40,513 bases of DNA, taken from assembly GCA_036897625.1 (NCBI GenBank), contig JAYMTA010000108.1:1-40513 (forward strand). The letters run 5' to 3'. A model generated the notes under the pieces. That model had not been told where the DNA came from. It worked only from the letters and a program-made list of their open reading frames with translations, and searched no databases. Position numbers and translations under genes: made by a program. Below, piece after piece: positions 19,479 to 29,886 of the stretch. The stretch is from Pelargonium cotyledonis (lineage: Eukaryota; Streptophyta; Magnoliopsida; Geraniales; Geraniaceae). Each line of letters starts with the position of its first letter. Position 1 is the stretch's first letter.

Positions 19479-22159
19479 ACAACACACACACGCACATGCA
19501 TGTATGAGAATGGTGGTAATTGCTCATACAATATACTTCCTAATCTGCGAAGGACATGATTGAAGACGAAGAAAAGAGGAGACAATTATGTACTCTTGTT
19601 CATGTGCTGTTTTGGAAAACTCTGTTCTCACATGGTGAAATATAATTCAGGTATCTAGGTTGATTTATACGAATTCTGGAGTTGCCATATTGGCATTAGC
19701 ATCTAATGCTGTACACAAGCTTTGGAAATGGCAAAAAAGTGAGCGGATATCAAAGGTATATTATATATCTGTTTGGAGGTTGCATAACCGTATCAAGTTC
19801 ATTCCCACTGACAGCATTTTGACTCTTGTAGGCCACAGCTAGTGTAGTACCACAATTATGGCAACCTTCAAGTGGAATATTGATGACTAATGATATATTT
19901 GATACAAATCCTGAGGATGCTGTTCCTTGCTTTGCACTTTCGAAGAATGACTCTTATGTTATGTCAGCTTCAGGGGGTAAAATATCCCTATTTAATATGA
20001 TGACCTTTAAGGTAAATTGGCTTTTCTACTCATTTTTACTCTAGCAGACTGTACTTGGGTGATTAATGTCCCTTGACAAATGGATAACAATAATGTAGAG
20101 AATTTTGGGTAATAAAGGATTCTTTAATTATAGCTTATTGTAAAGTATTTGCTGCCTTGATGTCTTGTTATCATGATTCATGATTTTATCTGTTAGTAAC
20201 ACATTATAAATAGTATTGGTAATAAGCATGGGAATTTTGACACTCTAGATTTGTCAACTGCATAGTCTAATAGTAACATAAGTCTCAGGGTGAACTTTCA
20301 AAACTATTACTAAGTTGAGGAAAAAAGTGTAATATTTTCTGGGTAATTTGATAGTTTTGAGACTTTTTCAGGGGGAAGATGTTCTTGACATGTTTCGTTC
20401 TTTGTGCTCTACACTATCTTTGGCATTTACCGTTCTACTTTATTCATTGCAGACAATGACTACTTTCATGCCCCCGCCACCAGCTGCTTCATTTCTTGCA
20501 TTTCATCCTCAAGATAATAATATTATTGCCATTGGCATGGAGGATTCATCTATACAAATCTATAATGTTCGAGTTGATGAGGTGTTTATCTGCTTTAGTT
20601 GAAGCTCAATCTTTTATATTAATGCTATTGATTTTAATTACATTTTACATTTTTAACAGGTTAAAACCAAGCTAAAAGGTCATCAGAAAAGAATAACTGG
20701 TCTTGCTTTTTCTCATGCTCTTAATGTACTTGTATCTTCGGGAGCTGACTCCCAGGTAAGATACATGTAAAACTGATTTGTTTTCACGTGTTACCATAAT
20801 TCTGCTACTTAAGCGAGCTGACAAAGTAACATACAACAAAAAAAGGCCATGCTCGACTGTCGGGGGCAGAAGTCATCAGATAACAGAGATATTAAGTGCT
20901 TGCTGGCTCGGCATTTTGTTTATGTTTTCCAATAGAGAACAGTTTTCATTTTCATTTCGCAGTTCGGAAAAATGAGCTTGTTCTCTCTGTCCTTGATTTG
21001 GACCTTTGCCTATTTTCCTTTTGATTTGTTTGCATAAGAGGCGTCATTTTATATTTAGACACAGTGTTGGTCATTGGAATTACTTAATCACTTGAGCCCA
21101 TCTGTTTCTTTATTATTCTACAGCTGTGTGTTTGGAACACAGATGGATGGGAGAAGCAAACTAGCAAGTTCCTGAAGATTCCAGCTGGGCGAGCCGCAGC
21201 TCCACATGCAGATACCCATGTTCAATTCCACCTAGACCAGATACATTTGCTGGCAGTGCATGAAACACAGATAGCTATATATGAAGCGCCGAAATTAGAT
21301 TGCCTCAAGCAGGTGAACAGTTATATATATATATATACATATATATGTACTTTTATATAATCTACAATTGCATTAGAAGCTTCACTTATTTACGGAGGGT
21401 TAAATCGTGGTACACTCACCATTAAGTTTATTAACATTGATTCTGATTTGTGTAAAAGCAAGAGTACTAGTGGTGTACATATGCAGGCATTTCCACTATC
21501 TTTGTGATTTATTTTAGCTTAGGTTATTGAGGTTCCTTTTAGGTTAATGATGGAATGACAATCTGTACGTCAAAACAATGAATTTGAATCTGGGACCTTG
21601 ATTGTTCCAGGGTTTCAGCTTTATACATTGAGCTTAAGGCCTCATTAGCACTTACTAAGATTATAACGATGGAGTTATGTTTCTCTATTTTGTAGTTTGT
21701 ACCTCGAGAGGTTAGTGGACCAATCATGCATGCTTCATATTCCTGTGATAGCCAGTCGATATATGTGAGCTTTGAAGATGGAAGTGTTGGTGTTCTTACT
21801 GCTTCAAATCTTAGACTGAGATGCAGAATAAATCCTACAGCTTATCTACCTCATAATCCAAGGTGTGTGTCCAGTTTTATTATAATGAGAACAGTAGAAA
21901 ATACACTAATATGCAGTACATTTTCCTAACTCATCTGATTTTATTGTTTCACAGCATAAGGGTGTATCCTTTGGTCATAGCAGCCCATCCATCAGAACCT
22001 AACCAGTTTGCTTTAGGACTCACGGATGGGGGGGTACATGTACTTGAGCCATTGGAGTCGGAAGGAAAGTGGGGCACGTCCCCTCCAACTGAAAACGGTG
22101 CTGGGCCTAGCTCTACTCCTGGTCCTGGTGCGGCTGGTTCTGAACAGCCTCAAAGATGA
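13465..22159 (+). CDS. TOPLESS/TOPLESS-related (TPL/TPR) transcriptional corepressor
   Basis: Nuclear Groucho/Tup1-type corepressor that links EAR-motif repressors (Aux/IAA, NINJA, others) to histone deacetylases. Coding exons: 13465-13544, 13730-13909, 14006-14119, 14215-14373, 14522-14705, 14806-14929, 15329-15438, 15590-15758, 15851-15960, 16079-16148, 16304-16377, 16532-16627, 16704-16799, 17202-17329, 17451-17685, 17773-17937, 18003-18095, 18609-18752, 19651-19755, 19832-20011, 20453-20581, 20660-20755, 21124-21312, 21696-21862, 21955-22159. The total is 3402 bases, 1133 residues (Arabidopsis TPL has 1131). LisH (4-36) and CTLH (34-92) begin MSSLSRELVFLILQFLDEEK. The EAR groove residues Y68, K71, F74, F104, L111, L130 and L150 are all present, as is N176, the residue altered in tpl-1. 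A proline-rich linker follows, then two WD40 propellers, ending EQPQR. The propellers are more diverged than usual. It is TPR1/TPR4-like; the exact subtype is uncertain. Confidence 0.95.
13582..13650 (+). repeat. 20-bp tandem repeat in the first coding intron of the TOPLESS-related gene
   Basis: About 3.5 copies of a 20-base unit (ATTTTGTTTCATTTCAGACA and close variants). Two units contain TTTCATTTCAG, which resembles a 3' splice acceptor, so the repeat lays down decoy acceptors inside the 185-base intron before the true one at 13728-13729. Confidence 0.85.
18804..19217 (+). repeat. 207-bp tandem duplication inside a TOPLESS-related intron
   Basis: The block 18804-19010 is repeated at once at 19011-19217. 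By eye the copies differ at about 13 positions plus one 1-base indel, roughly 94% alike. Both begin ACTCTCATTTGTTGTGCTTG and end with GGTCCTGCT. It enlarges the 898-base intron between coding exons 18 and 19 and contains no coding sequence. Confidence 0.92.
19426..19478 (+). repeat. compound (TC)n(CA)n microsatellite
   Basis: About ten TC units run straight into about sixteen CA units, with an imperfect ACACA tail after. It lies in the same TOPLESS-related intron, 200 bases after the 207-bp duplication, and should be highly polymorphic. Confidence 0.95.
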
Positions 22160-22990
22160 TAATTCCGCCTCCACCAATACCCGACCTTGTATGTATCTCC
22201 ACCATGTAATCCTGCTTCCTGCTGTCATCATTATTTGAATTTTGAGGGGAGCTGCGGAATAGGTACCGTAGATATAGGACATTCTAACTCAACAGCCTAA
22301 TAGTGAAATTGTTAGCTGAGGCATTGCACTGATTGAACTCCCATTGGATACGATAAGTGGAGAATGCGAAATGATGGTGTAAATTTAGAAGGATGATGCT
22401 TCGGGAATGGAAGTTGGAGCTGAAGTTAAGAAGGGGATTAGTTGTTTCATTTTTTCATTTCTTGTGTATCATCAATCAAGTGTTTCTTTAGCTGTTGGAG
22501 TCGGTCTGAGAAATTAGCTACAGCTTTTACAAGCTAATCACATTTGTTCATACATAGTATTAGCAAGCATCCTATATATATAATAAGAATCCAGTTTTTT
22601 TTTTTTTCTAATTTCTTCATTGTAGTTTCTTTTTATTGATGTTTTAAATGTACTTGGTCCATGAACTAATGTAAAAAAATTAATTGAATCTGATGATTCC
22701 AACAGTGTTTACCAATTTGTTTATATTAGACAGCTCAGCAGTGACTTTCTTGATAGCATGTGACTCATCAATTGCCAGATTGGAACTTCACACATACAAA
22801 TGTACTCAAAACGACGGCGTATCTGCGTTAAAACGTCGTACTTGCCTGTACCTTTCCTAGCGAACTGGACATCTAATATAAGGTTCCTCCAAATCTCCGT
22901 CAATTACGCGATTATGTTATGTAAATATCATTTCCTCCAATTCCAAAGCTGTGTCCTACTGTCCTGTCCGGGGCGCTCCGGTTCTCTATT
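22160..22990. other. TOPLESS-related 3' UTR and promoter of the ANTH adaptor gene
   Basis: The first 400 bases or so are the probable 3' UTR, with an AATAAGA-like signal near 22580. From about 22700 the sequence is the promoter of the next gene. A GC-richer stretch at 22808-22840 holds ACGACG and CGTCGT in inverted order. A TATA-like TTTTATAG lies near 22993. No other gene is seen. Confidence 0.5.
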
Positions 22991-23124
22991 CCTTTTATAG
23001 CCATCTCTCCGAAACACAAATCGAATTTCACATCGACTACCCACTCTCTGCTCTGCATTTCCGCCGGAGGGATTCACCGATTCGCCACCTCCGTCCGACT
23101 CAGATCTAGATCAGAATTTTTGAG

Positions 23125-23275
23125 GTAACCTCCAATTCTCTTGTTCCCTTTCAATTTCAATCTCGCTGCGATTTCTAATCACAACCCAATTGGATAAACG
23201 CAAGATTAGAGTGATATTGAATTCGGTAGCTCTGGCATATAGCATGTACTAGAGCTTTCTAGAACTAGAGTACAG
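23125..23275 (+). other. inferred 5' UTR intron of the ANTH adaptor gene
   Basis: GAG|GTAACC at 23124/23125 is a good donor after a CT- and C-rich leader. AG at 23274-23275 (TACAG) just before TAGACATGGCG is the simplest acceptor, though CTAG at 23261-23262 is also possible. It removes a 151-base AT-rich block directly before the start codon. Confidence 0.45.
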
Positions 23276-23280
23276 TAGAC

Positions 23281-25368
23281 ATGGCGCAGAGTACGATCCG
23301 TAAAGCGATCGGGGCAGTGAAGGACCAAACCACCATTAGCATAGCCAAAGTGTCCAGCAACATGGCTCCTGAGCTTAAGGTTCTTGTTGTTAAAGCCACT
23401 AGTCACGACGAGGGTCCTGCCGACGACAAGTACATGCGCGACATCCTCAGCTTAACGTGGTCCTCCAGGGGCTATGTCAATGCTTGTGTTGCCATCATTT
23501 CCAAGCGCCTCAGCAAGACCCACGATTGGATTGTGGCTCTCAAGGCCCTCATGGTTGTCCACAGGCTCCTGGCTGATGGCCACCCCTTGTTTGAGGAGGA
23601 GATTGTGCATGCCACCCGGAGAGGCATGCGGGTCTTGAACTTGTCCGATTTTAGAGATGAGGCTCATTCCAATTCCTGGGATCATGCCACTTTTGTGAGG
23701 TGTTACGCTATGTATCTTGATGAGAAGGTTGAGACTTTGGTGTATGAGAGGAAATTGAAAGGAGGTGCTGGCACCAATGGTGGTGATCGTCCTGATCGAT
23801 TTCAGGAGAGAGATGACCGCTGGGAGCAGCCACGGCGAGAGTATGGAGAGTTTAGGGATGGAGGTGCTGGCACCTATGGTGGTGGTCGTCCTGATCAATT
23901 TCAGGAGAGAGATGACCGGTGGGAACAGCCACGACGAGAGTATGGAGAGTTTAGGGATGAGGGTAATTATGGGATGGGTCGGAGGGAGTATGGTGAGTTT
24001 AGGGATGAGGGTAATAATGGGATGGGTCGGAGGGCGAGGTCCTATGGGGATGCGAATGAGCCTGAAGGAAGGGATCAGAAGAAAGAGGGGACACCGCTGA
24101 GGGAAATGAAGCCTGACCAGGTTTTGGCCAAGTTGGATCGATTGCTGCGGGTATTTGATCGGGTTTTGGGTTGTAGGCCGTCTGGTACTGCCAAGACTAG
24201 TAGGTTGGTGCTTGTCTCACTTTACCGAGTTGTTAAGGAGAGTTTTGGGATATATGTTGATATTTGTGAGGCATTGGGAGTGTTGTTGGATCGGTTTATG
24301 GACATGGAGTATCAGGAATGTGTTAAGGCTTTTGATATGTATGTTAGTGCATCAAAGATGATTGATGAACTTGTGGGATTTTATGATTGGTGTAAGGATG
24401 TGGGTATCGCCAGATCCTCCGAGTTCCCAGAGGTGCACAGAATTACTGATAAACTTTTGGGGACATTGGAGGGTTTCTTGAAGAAGATGGCTAATGAGCC
24501 GAAAAGTCCCGTAAGAATTAAGGACGACACACCAGAGCCCGAACCTGAACCTGAGCCAGATATGAATGAAATAAAAGCTCTTCCTGCGCCTGAGAACTAT
24601 ACCCCTCCACCACCTCCTCCACCTGAGCCACAACCTAAGCCACAAGTTCAGCAGGAGACTCAGGACTTGGTGAACTTGAGGGATGATGGAGTTTCAGCTG
24701 ATGATCAAGGCAACAAATTTGCTTTGGCTCTGTTCTCAGGACCACCAAATGGAAATGGCACATGGGAATCATTCCCGTCAAATGGAGAGCCTGAAGTGAC
24801 TTCAGCATGGCAAACACCAGCCGCTGAAAGTGGTAAAGCAGATTGGGAATTGGCATTGGTGGAGTCAACTAGCAATCTGTCCAGGCAGAAAGCTGCATTG
24901 GCAGGTGGCTTTGATCCTTTGTTGCTCAATGGCATGTACGATCAGGGAGCAGTGAGGCAGCATGTAAGCTACAACCAACTGAGTGGCGGTAGTGCGAGTA
25001 GTGTGGCATTGCCCGGGATGAGCAAGAGTGCTACACCAATTCTAGCATTGCCCGCTCCTGATGGAACAGTTCAACAAGTGAATCAGGACCCATTTGCAGC
25101 TTCTCTTGTGGTGCCTCCTCCGTCGTATGTGCAGATGGCTGACATGGAGAAGAAACAGCAGTTACTTGCGCAGGAACAGCAACTATGGCAGCAGTATGGG
25201 AGGGAGGGGATGCAAGGCCAAGTTAGTTTGTCAAAAATTGGCGGCAGCACTGGATTTTACGGTCCTAATCCCCAGCAAATGATGCCTTACGGAATGCCAC
25301 CACCTTATGGAATGCCACCAGTGAATGGCATGGGACAGCCGGGAGGATACTACTATGCCCCGTATTAA
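23281..25368 (+). CDS. AP180/ANTH-domain clathrin assembly protein (ECA4/CAP1 type)
   Basis: Endocytic adaptor that binds phosphoinositides and clathrin. Its Arabidopsis relatives At2g25430 (ECA4) and At4g32285 (CAP1) associate with the TPLATE complex at the plasma membrane. One uninterrupted coding exon gives 695 residues. The ANTH domain starts MAQSTIRKAIGAVKDQT and includes KATSHDEGPADDKY (38-51), WIVALKALMVVHRLL (83-97) and RILSL-like helices. It is interrupted by a Gly/Arg/Asp-rich loop (161-270) and resumes with REMKPDQVLAKLDRLLRVFD to about residue 402. An acidic EPEPEPEPD (419-427), DMNEIKALPAPENYTPPPPPPP, DLVNL (462-466, clathrin-box-like), WELALVES and NQDPFAASL (601-609) follow. 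The tail is Met/Gly/Pro/Tyr-rich. Arabidopsis relatives are about 40-60 residues shorter, largely because of the loop repeats here. No breaks are seen. Confidence 0.94.
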   Translation: MAQSTIRKAIGAVKDQTTISIAKVSSNMAPELKVLVVKATSHDEGPADDKYMRDILSLTWSSRGYVNACVAIISKRLSKTHDWIVALKALMVVHRLLADGHPLFEEEIVHATRRGMRVLNLSDFRDEAHSNSWDHATFVRCYAMYLDEKVETLVYERKLKGGAGTNGGDRPDRFQERDDRWEQPRREYGEFRDGGAGTYGGGRPDQFQERDDRWEQPRREYGEFRDEGNYGMGRREYGEFRDEGNNGMGRRARSYGDANEPEGRDQKKEGTPLREMKPDQVLAKLDRLLRVFDRVLGCRPSGTAKTSRLVLVSLYRVVKESFGIYVDICEALGVLLDRFMDMEYQECVKAFDMYVSASKMIDELVGFYDWCKDVGIARSSEFPEVHRITDKLLGTLEGFLKKMANEPKSPVRIKDDTPEPEPEPEPDMNEIKALPAPENYTPPPPPPPEPQPKPQVQQETQDLVNLRDDGVSADDQGNKFALALFSGPPNGNGTWESFPSNGEPEVTSAWQTPAAESGKADWELALVESTSNLSRQKAALAGGFDPLLLNGMYDQGAVRQHVSYNQLSGGSASSVALPGMSKSATPILALPAPDGTVQQVNQDPFAASLVVPPPSYVQMADMEKKQQLLAQEQQLWQQYGREGMQGQVSLSKIGGSTGFYGPNPQQMMPYGMPPPYGMPPVNGMGQPGGYYYAPY
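23761..23958 (+). repeat. in-frame 99-bp tandem duplication in the ANTH adaptor gene
   Basis: Bases 23761-23859 (residues 161-193) and 23860-23958 (194-226) encode two 33-residue units, each containing RFQERDDRWEQPRREYGEFR or a near copy. A third, shorter unit (EGNYGMGRREYGEFRD, 227-242) and a partial fourth (EGNNGMGRR) follow. The reading frame is kept throughout. The units sit in the charged loop inside the ANTH fold, not in a helix. Confidence 0.95.
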
Positions 25369-26065
25369 GTTGACTCATAGCGTATGCCTGTTCTTTCTAT
25401 GATCCACTTCACCGTAATGCTTTACAACATACCTGTTGGAAGATTTGTGTCTTCTGTGATTCCCCGTTGTGTTAATATGTTTTTCAGTTGCTACACAACT
25501 ATTGCATCTTCATAGGAGTCTCTGTTAAAACTTGTTTTGTTGTATCAGAATAGGGGTCGAATTATACAGTCTAGGAATTATATATACCTGCCTTAGCTGT
25601 GTGCCTTTTGACAGAATCAAAATTTTGAGTTCATGACTTGTTAATTCTGTTTCTGGTCTTGCTGTATCAGCTTTATATAGAAAACAGGTCATGTTTGTTA
25701 TTTTCATCACATCTGACTCAATACTGGGATAGAAAAGCAGACCAGACCTGCCTGATAAAAGAACACAAATATCAAAAGCTACAGTGGTACAGATGCCGCC
25801 ACAGGCTGCGTGAGTGGTAACAACGCTTTGCATTCAATAGCCGCTGACCACACCCCTGAAAAATGGATGAGCTTTAACTTTGATATACCTCGCGAACGAG
25901 ACTCTGAATTTTAACGCAGTCACAGTTGTTGAGACTCGAATGCGAGACCACGGGTTAAGATGAAACAGCCCCTGACAGTTTAACAAACCCCCATCCAAAA
26001 CCCCACCAGACAAAGCGGGAAAATAGACTCCAGCTGCCGAGGTCTCTCGAGCAAAGCAGAGCAGC
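25369..26065. other. ANTH adaptor 3' UTR and ARP6 promoter/leader
   Basis: The first 250 bases or so are the probable 3' UTR. No clear TATA box precedes ARP6, in keeping with a housekeeping promoter. The stretch 25900-25960 contains, on the minus strand, GGTCTCGCATTCGAGTCTC, a B-box-like word that could mark a worn SINE in the promoter. No gene is seen. Confidence 0.5.
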
Positions 26066-28505
26066 ATGTCAAACGTCGTCGTTCTGGACAACGGCGGTGG
26101 CCTGATCAAGGCCGGGCACGGCGGCGAACGCGATCCCACCACCATCATCCCCAACTGCCTCCTCCGCCCTTCATCCTCCAAAAAATGGCTCCACCCCGAC
26201 CCTATCTTCCACCAAACCACAACTGCCGCCGCCATCGAAGATCTCACCTCCGCCGCTGTGCGCCGCCCCTTGGACCGCGGCTACCTCATCAACACCGACC
26301 TCCAGCGCGACATCTGGGCCCACCTCTTCACCAACCTCCTCCGCATCTCCCCTTCTAACTCCTCCCTCCTCCTGACGGAGCCCCTCTTTTCCCTCCCCTC
26401 CATACAACACGCCACCGACGAGCTCGTCTTCGAGGACTTCAATTTCCAGTCCCTCTTCGTCGCCGACTCCTCCTCCCTCGTCCACTTCTACGAGGCCAGC
26501 CGCCGCCCCTACGGCCTCCTATCCAAGGCCCAGTGCAGCCTCGTCGTCGATTGCGGCTTCTCCTTTACTCACGCCGCTCCGGTTTTCCAGAATTTCACCA
26601 TCAATCACGCCGTCAAGAGGATCGATTTGGGCGGTAAGGCCTTGACCAATTATCTCAAGGAGCTTGTTTCGTATCGCGCTGTTAATGTCATGGATGAGAC
26701 TTTCATTATGGATGATGTCAAAGAGAAACTGTGCTTTGTTTCGCTCGATGTTGCGCGCGATTTGCAGATTGCTAGGTATGTGTTGAGTTTTGTGAATTTG
26801 TGTTGTTGAGTACTGTTACAGGATTGAAGCTGTTTGGTTGTTGAGAAAATGTGCTTTTCACAAGTTGTTTGATTTCTTTGTAGAAACCAATTATTTTCCT
26901 TTCCCTCTTATGGTTCTGATGGATAAAACATTTGTGGTAAATAGCTGAACAAAATTTAAGGCCTTCTTGGGGGACAAAACTTTGAAAAATGCAAGATTGT
27001 GGCTTCTAGTATCTTCTGGTTTTTAGTAGTTTCTTGGCAACCATCGGGACTGGAAATGGGGATGGGAAAAATTGATAGTAATTAGCTTCCCTTATTGTTT
27101 GTGAGTTGAATACAGGGAAAACGTTATCTTCTTGAGCAATTACTTGGGTAAGATTGTAATATGCAACAATGAGGATGCATTTAGCTTTTTAGCTTGCAAG
27201 ATCTATTTCATTTATCATATTTGTGCATTTTGGTAAACCTCTCTTTGTTCTGCACATGACTTCTTGATGAACAGAGCAGTTGTTTGGTACTTTCATTAGA
27301 GTTAACAGGTCTTGAATTCTCTTTGTGTAGGAAACCTGGAAGGGAAAACCTACTCAGGTGCACTTATGTCCTGCCTGATGGTATCACTCACACTAAAGGC
27401 TTTGTTAAAGATCCAAATGAAGCACAGCGATATTTCGCTTTGACAGAAGGAGCTCCAACTCAAGCATTAGATGAAAAGGATGGGAATCAGTTAGAAGTTA
27501 CCGAGAGGCCTGAGGATAGAAAGAAAATCGACTTAACAAAAAATGTAGTATCCTCTTGTTTCTCTTAGGATTGGTTATAATAAACTTCAACTTTAAAATT
27601 TTCTACCTCTGATGCAGGAGTTTGACTTGACAAATGAACGCTTCCTTGTTCCGGAGATGATTTTCCAACCGGCAGATTTGGGTACATGTCATATTCTAGC
27701 TCATAACTACAAAATTAAACCATGAAGGTTTTGAATCATCACGAGAAAGTTATTAAAAGTTAAAACTGAATCTACCTTTTCATTTCCTGCTATGTTTTGT
27801 TTAGTAGTTACAGCAAGTTGATAGTGTACCTATCTGGATAATGTACCTTCTTTTGATGTATTATATGTGTGTTATGCTTTTGCATCCAATTGCTGAGCTT
27901 TTATCTGTTTTTCAGGAATGAACCAGGCTGGACTAGCTGAATGCATTGTACGAGCTGTGAATTCCTGCCCTCCACTTCTTCATCCTGTGCTATACGAGAG
28001 GTGGTTTTACAACGCCCTTATTAAGCCGAATTGTGTGCAAATAACTATTATTTTATGTTTTAAATCTTGTGGTTTGGCAGCATCATTTTAACTGGTGGGA
28101 GTACACTGTTTCCGCGATTTTCTGAGAGACTGTAAGCTCTAATCTCCCTGCCAGTACATTATATATAGTCAGAATTCATTTTCAAATCAATTCTTTTAGA
28201 CACTAATTTATATGTGATTTATTAAATTGAAGAGAAAGGGAGCTCCGGCCTCTTGTCCCTGATGACTATCAAGTGAAGATCACAACACAGGAAGAGTAAG
28301 ATCTTGGCTCCTAAAATATAGTAGTTCAATTCAAAAATAGTTTCCATTTGGTAAAACATTGCAGTGTTTGTTCAGTCCTATACTAGGTGTGTGGCGAGGG
28401 GGATCTCTTTTGGCGTCCAGTCCTGATTTTGAAGCAATGTGCGTTACCAAGTCTGAATACGAGGAACTTGGATCTGCTCGATGTCGGAGGAGATTCTTTC
28501 ATTGA
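26066..28505 (+). CDS. ARP6: ACTIN-RELATED PROTEIN 6 (SWR1 complex subunit)
   Basis: Nuclear actin-related subunit of the SWR1 chromatin remodeller, which exchanges H2A for H2A.Z; loss in Arabidopsis (suf3/esd1) causes early flowering and altered temperature responses. Coding exons are 26066-26775, 27331-27544, 27618-27681, 27916-28000, 28081-28131, 28233-28295 and 28376-28505, all GT-AG with matching phases. They encode 438 residues, against 421 in Arabidopsis. It begins [20 protein letters not shown], the ARP6 form of the actin phosphate loop (DNGGG in place of DSG). [14 protein letters not shown] and [20 protein letters not shown] (second phosphate loop region), [20 protein letters not shown], and [14 protein letters not shown] follow. 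The end [18 protein letters not shown] to RCRRRFFH is diagnostic of ARP6. Exon 1 is strongly C-rich compared with the rest. Confidence 0.96.
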
Positions 28506-29886
28506 ATACTCCTAGCTTCTGAGGTGTGTGATGTGATCTCTACCACTGTTTTGCATGTTACTTGTATGTTTAGTGGAGATGGAGATGATAATTGCAATCT
28601 TTTAACCTATGAAGGCCAAGTAGTTATGAGTTTAAAAAGTGAGATTGTGCTCAATGTGTGCCATTGCCATCCAGTCCTTTTTATTTACCAGTCACAATCT
28701 ATAACAGCAACTTTACCACTTCTCAAAACTCAGAACTCCTCCAATCAATTGTTTCCCCAGATCCAGCGGTAGCTTGTTTCTACCTACCTGGCCAATTTTC
28801 CCGGATTCCTTGAAGAATTCAATCCCACAACTTGCTTACAGTAGAAACCCAGGTTTGAGGCAATTGAATGCTTGAGTTGCATATGGGAATCCATCAAAGT
28901 CAACATGCAAGGAAGTCAAAATGCAGTCACCGATTCCACATGAAAAAGTTTAAGCTGCTGTTCGATTCTGTAGCAGAACAAATGCCTGTTCTAGGAGGTT
29001 AATCATTTGCCAGAAGACAGGAGCGGTTTTGCAGATTTAGTACAAGATTGATTATGGAGAGAAGTTTACCTTTCTTATGTATGCATTTCATGTTTACATT
29101 ATGAACTATATCCCAAGTGTAAGGCTATAAGTTGAATAGACATGAAATATTTTCAAGATGTTAGACCAGGTTCTGTAATTGCTGAGTTAGATTTTGAATT
29201 TGGTTCTGTCTGAATCTTCTTACCATATAGAAAATTACGCAGAAAAGCAGTTGAATTCCTATTACCTGGGTTTTCTAGGCACTATTAATGATATCGGACC
29301 ATTCACATTAAACCAAATTCATCAAACTAATAGAATAACAATCATATCAAGAAAATGCATTTTTCACCAAGTTAACATGTTGGGTAAAGTGGGTAAAACA
29401 CTTTGGATTCTCTTTGAGGTATCAGATTAGAACCTACTTGTCGACGGTATATGAGATTTGTGGGGTGGGGTTAACGGTAACGCTTCTTTTAAAGAGTGAA
29501 AAATATTGCTATTTCAAGTAGGGGCACTAATGTTTAAAATACATTGTAACACGTAATATTCTTGCTTCTTTTTTTGTTTGTTTGTAAATACAAAAATCAA
29601 TAATGCAATTAAACATAAAAATCTTGTTGCTATCGGAATTTTGTACATGAGCTGCTTTGCATCTTTCAGTAATTTTCTACAACAATCATTAGCCATTCGG
29701 ATAAATTTGCTTCATTCATTCAAGCAGATTTTCTTGGCTGATTTTTAGCCCTCTTTCGAGTTGCTGAAGTTCCTTGTATAACCAGGGCTTAACGATGTAT
29801 GATGGCCAATAAAACTAATATGGCGTCGGTCACACATCGGGATTCTTTTCAGCTTGACTTGTCAGCATCTGAATCAGCCAGGCTCT
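28506..29886. other. region between the converging ARP6 and WDR11 genes
   Basis: ARP6 (+) and the WDR11-type gene (-) end facing each other 1.38 kb apart, so this holds both 3' UTRs. The frames at 28524-28772 and 29194-29430 show no known domain or codon pattern. I see no further gene. Confidence 0.6.

Noticed and set aside
22808-22840. ACGACG/CGTCGT inverted words upstream of the ANTH adaptor gene
   Set aside because: The arms are only six bases and such words are common in plant promoters; not enough to call an element.
23452-24935. Several open frames overlapping the ANTH adaptor gene on both strands
   Set aside because: They are shadows of the 695-codon frame, caused by its biased codons and tandem repeats; none has a domain of its own.
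26171-26485. 104-codon Gly/Glu/Val-rich minus-strand frame
   Set aside because: It is the complement of the C-rich first exon of ARP6.
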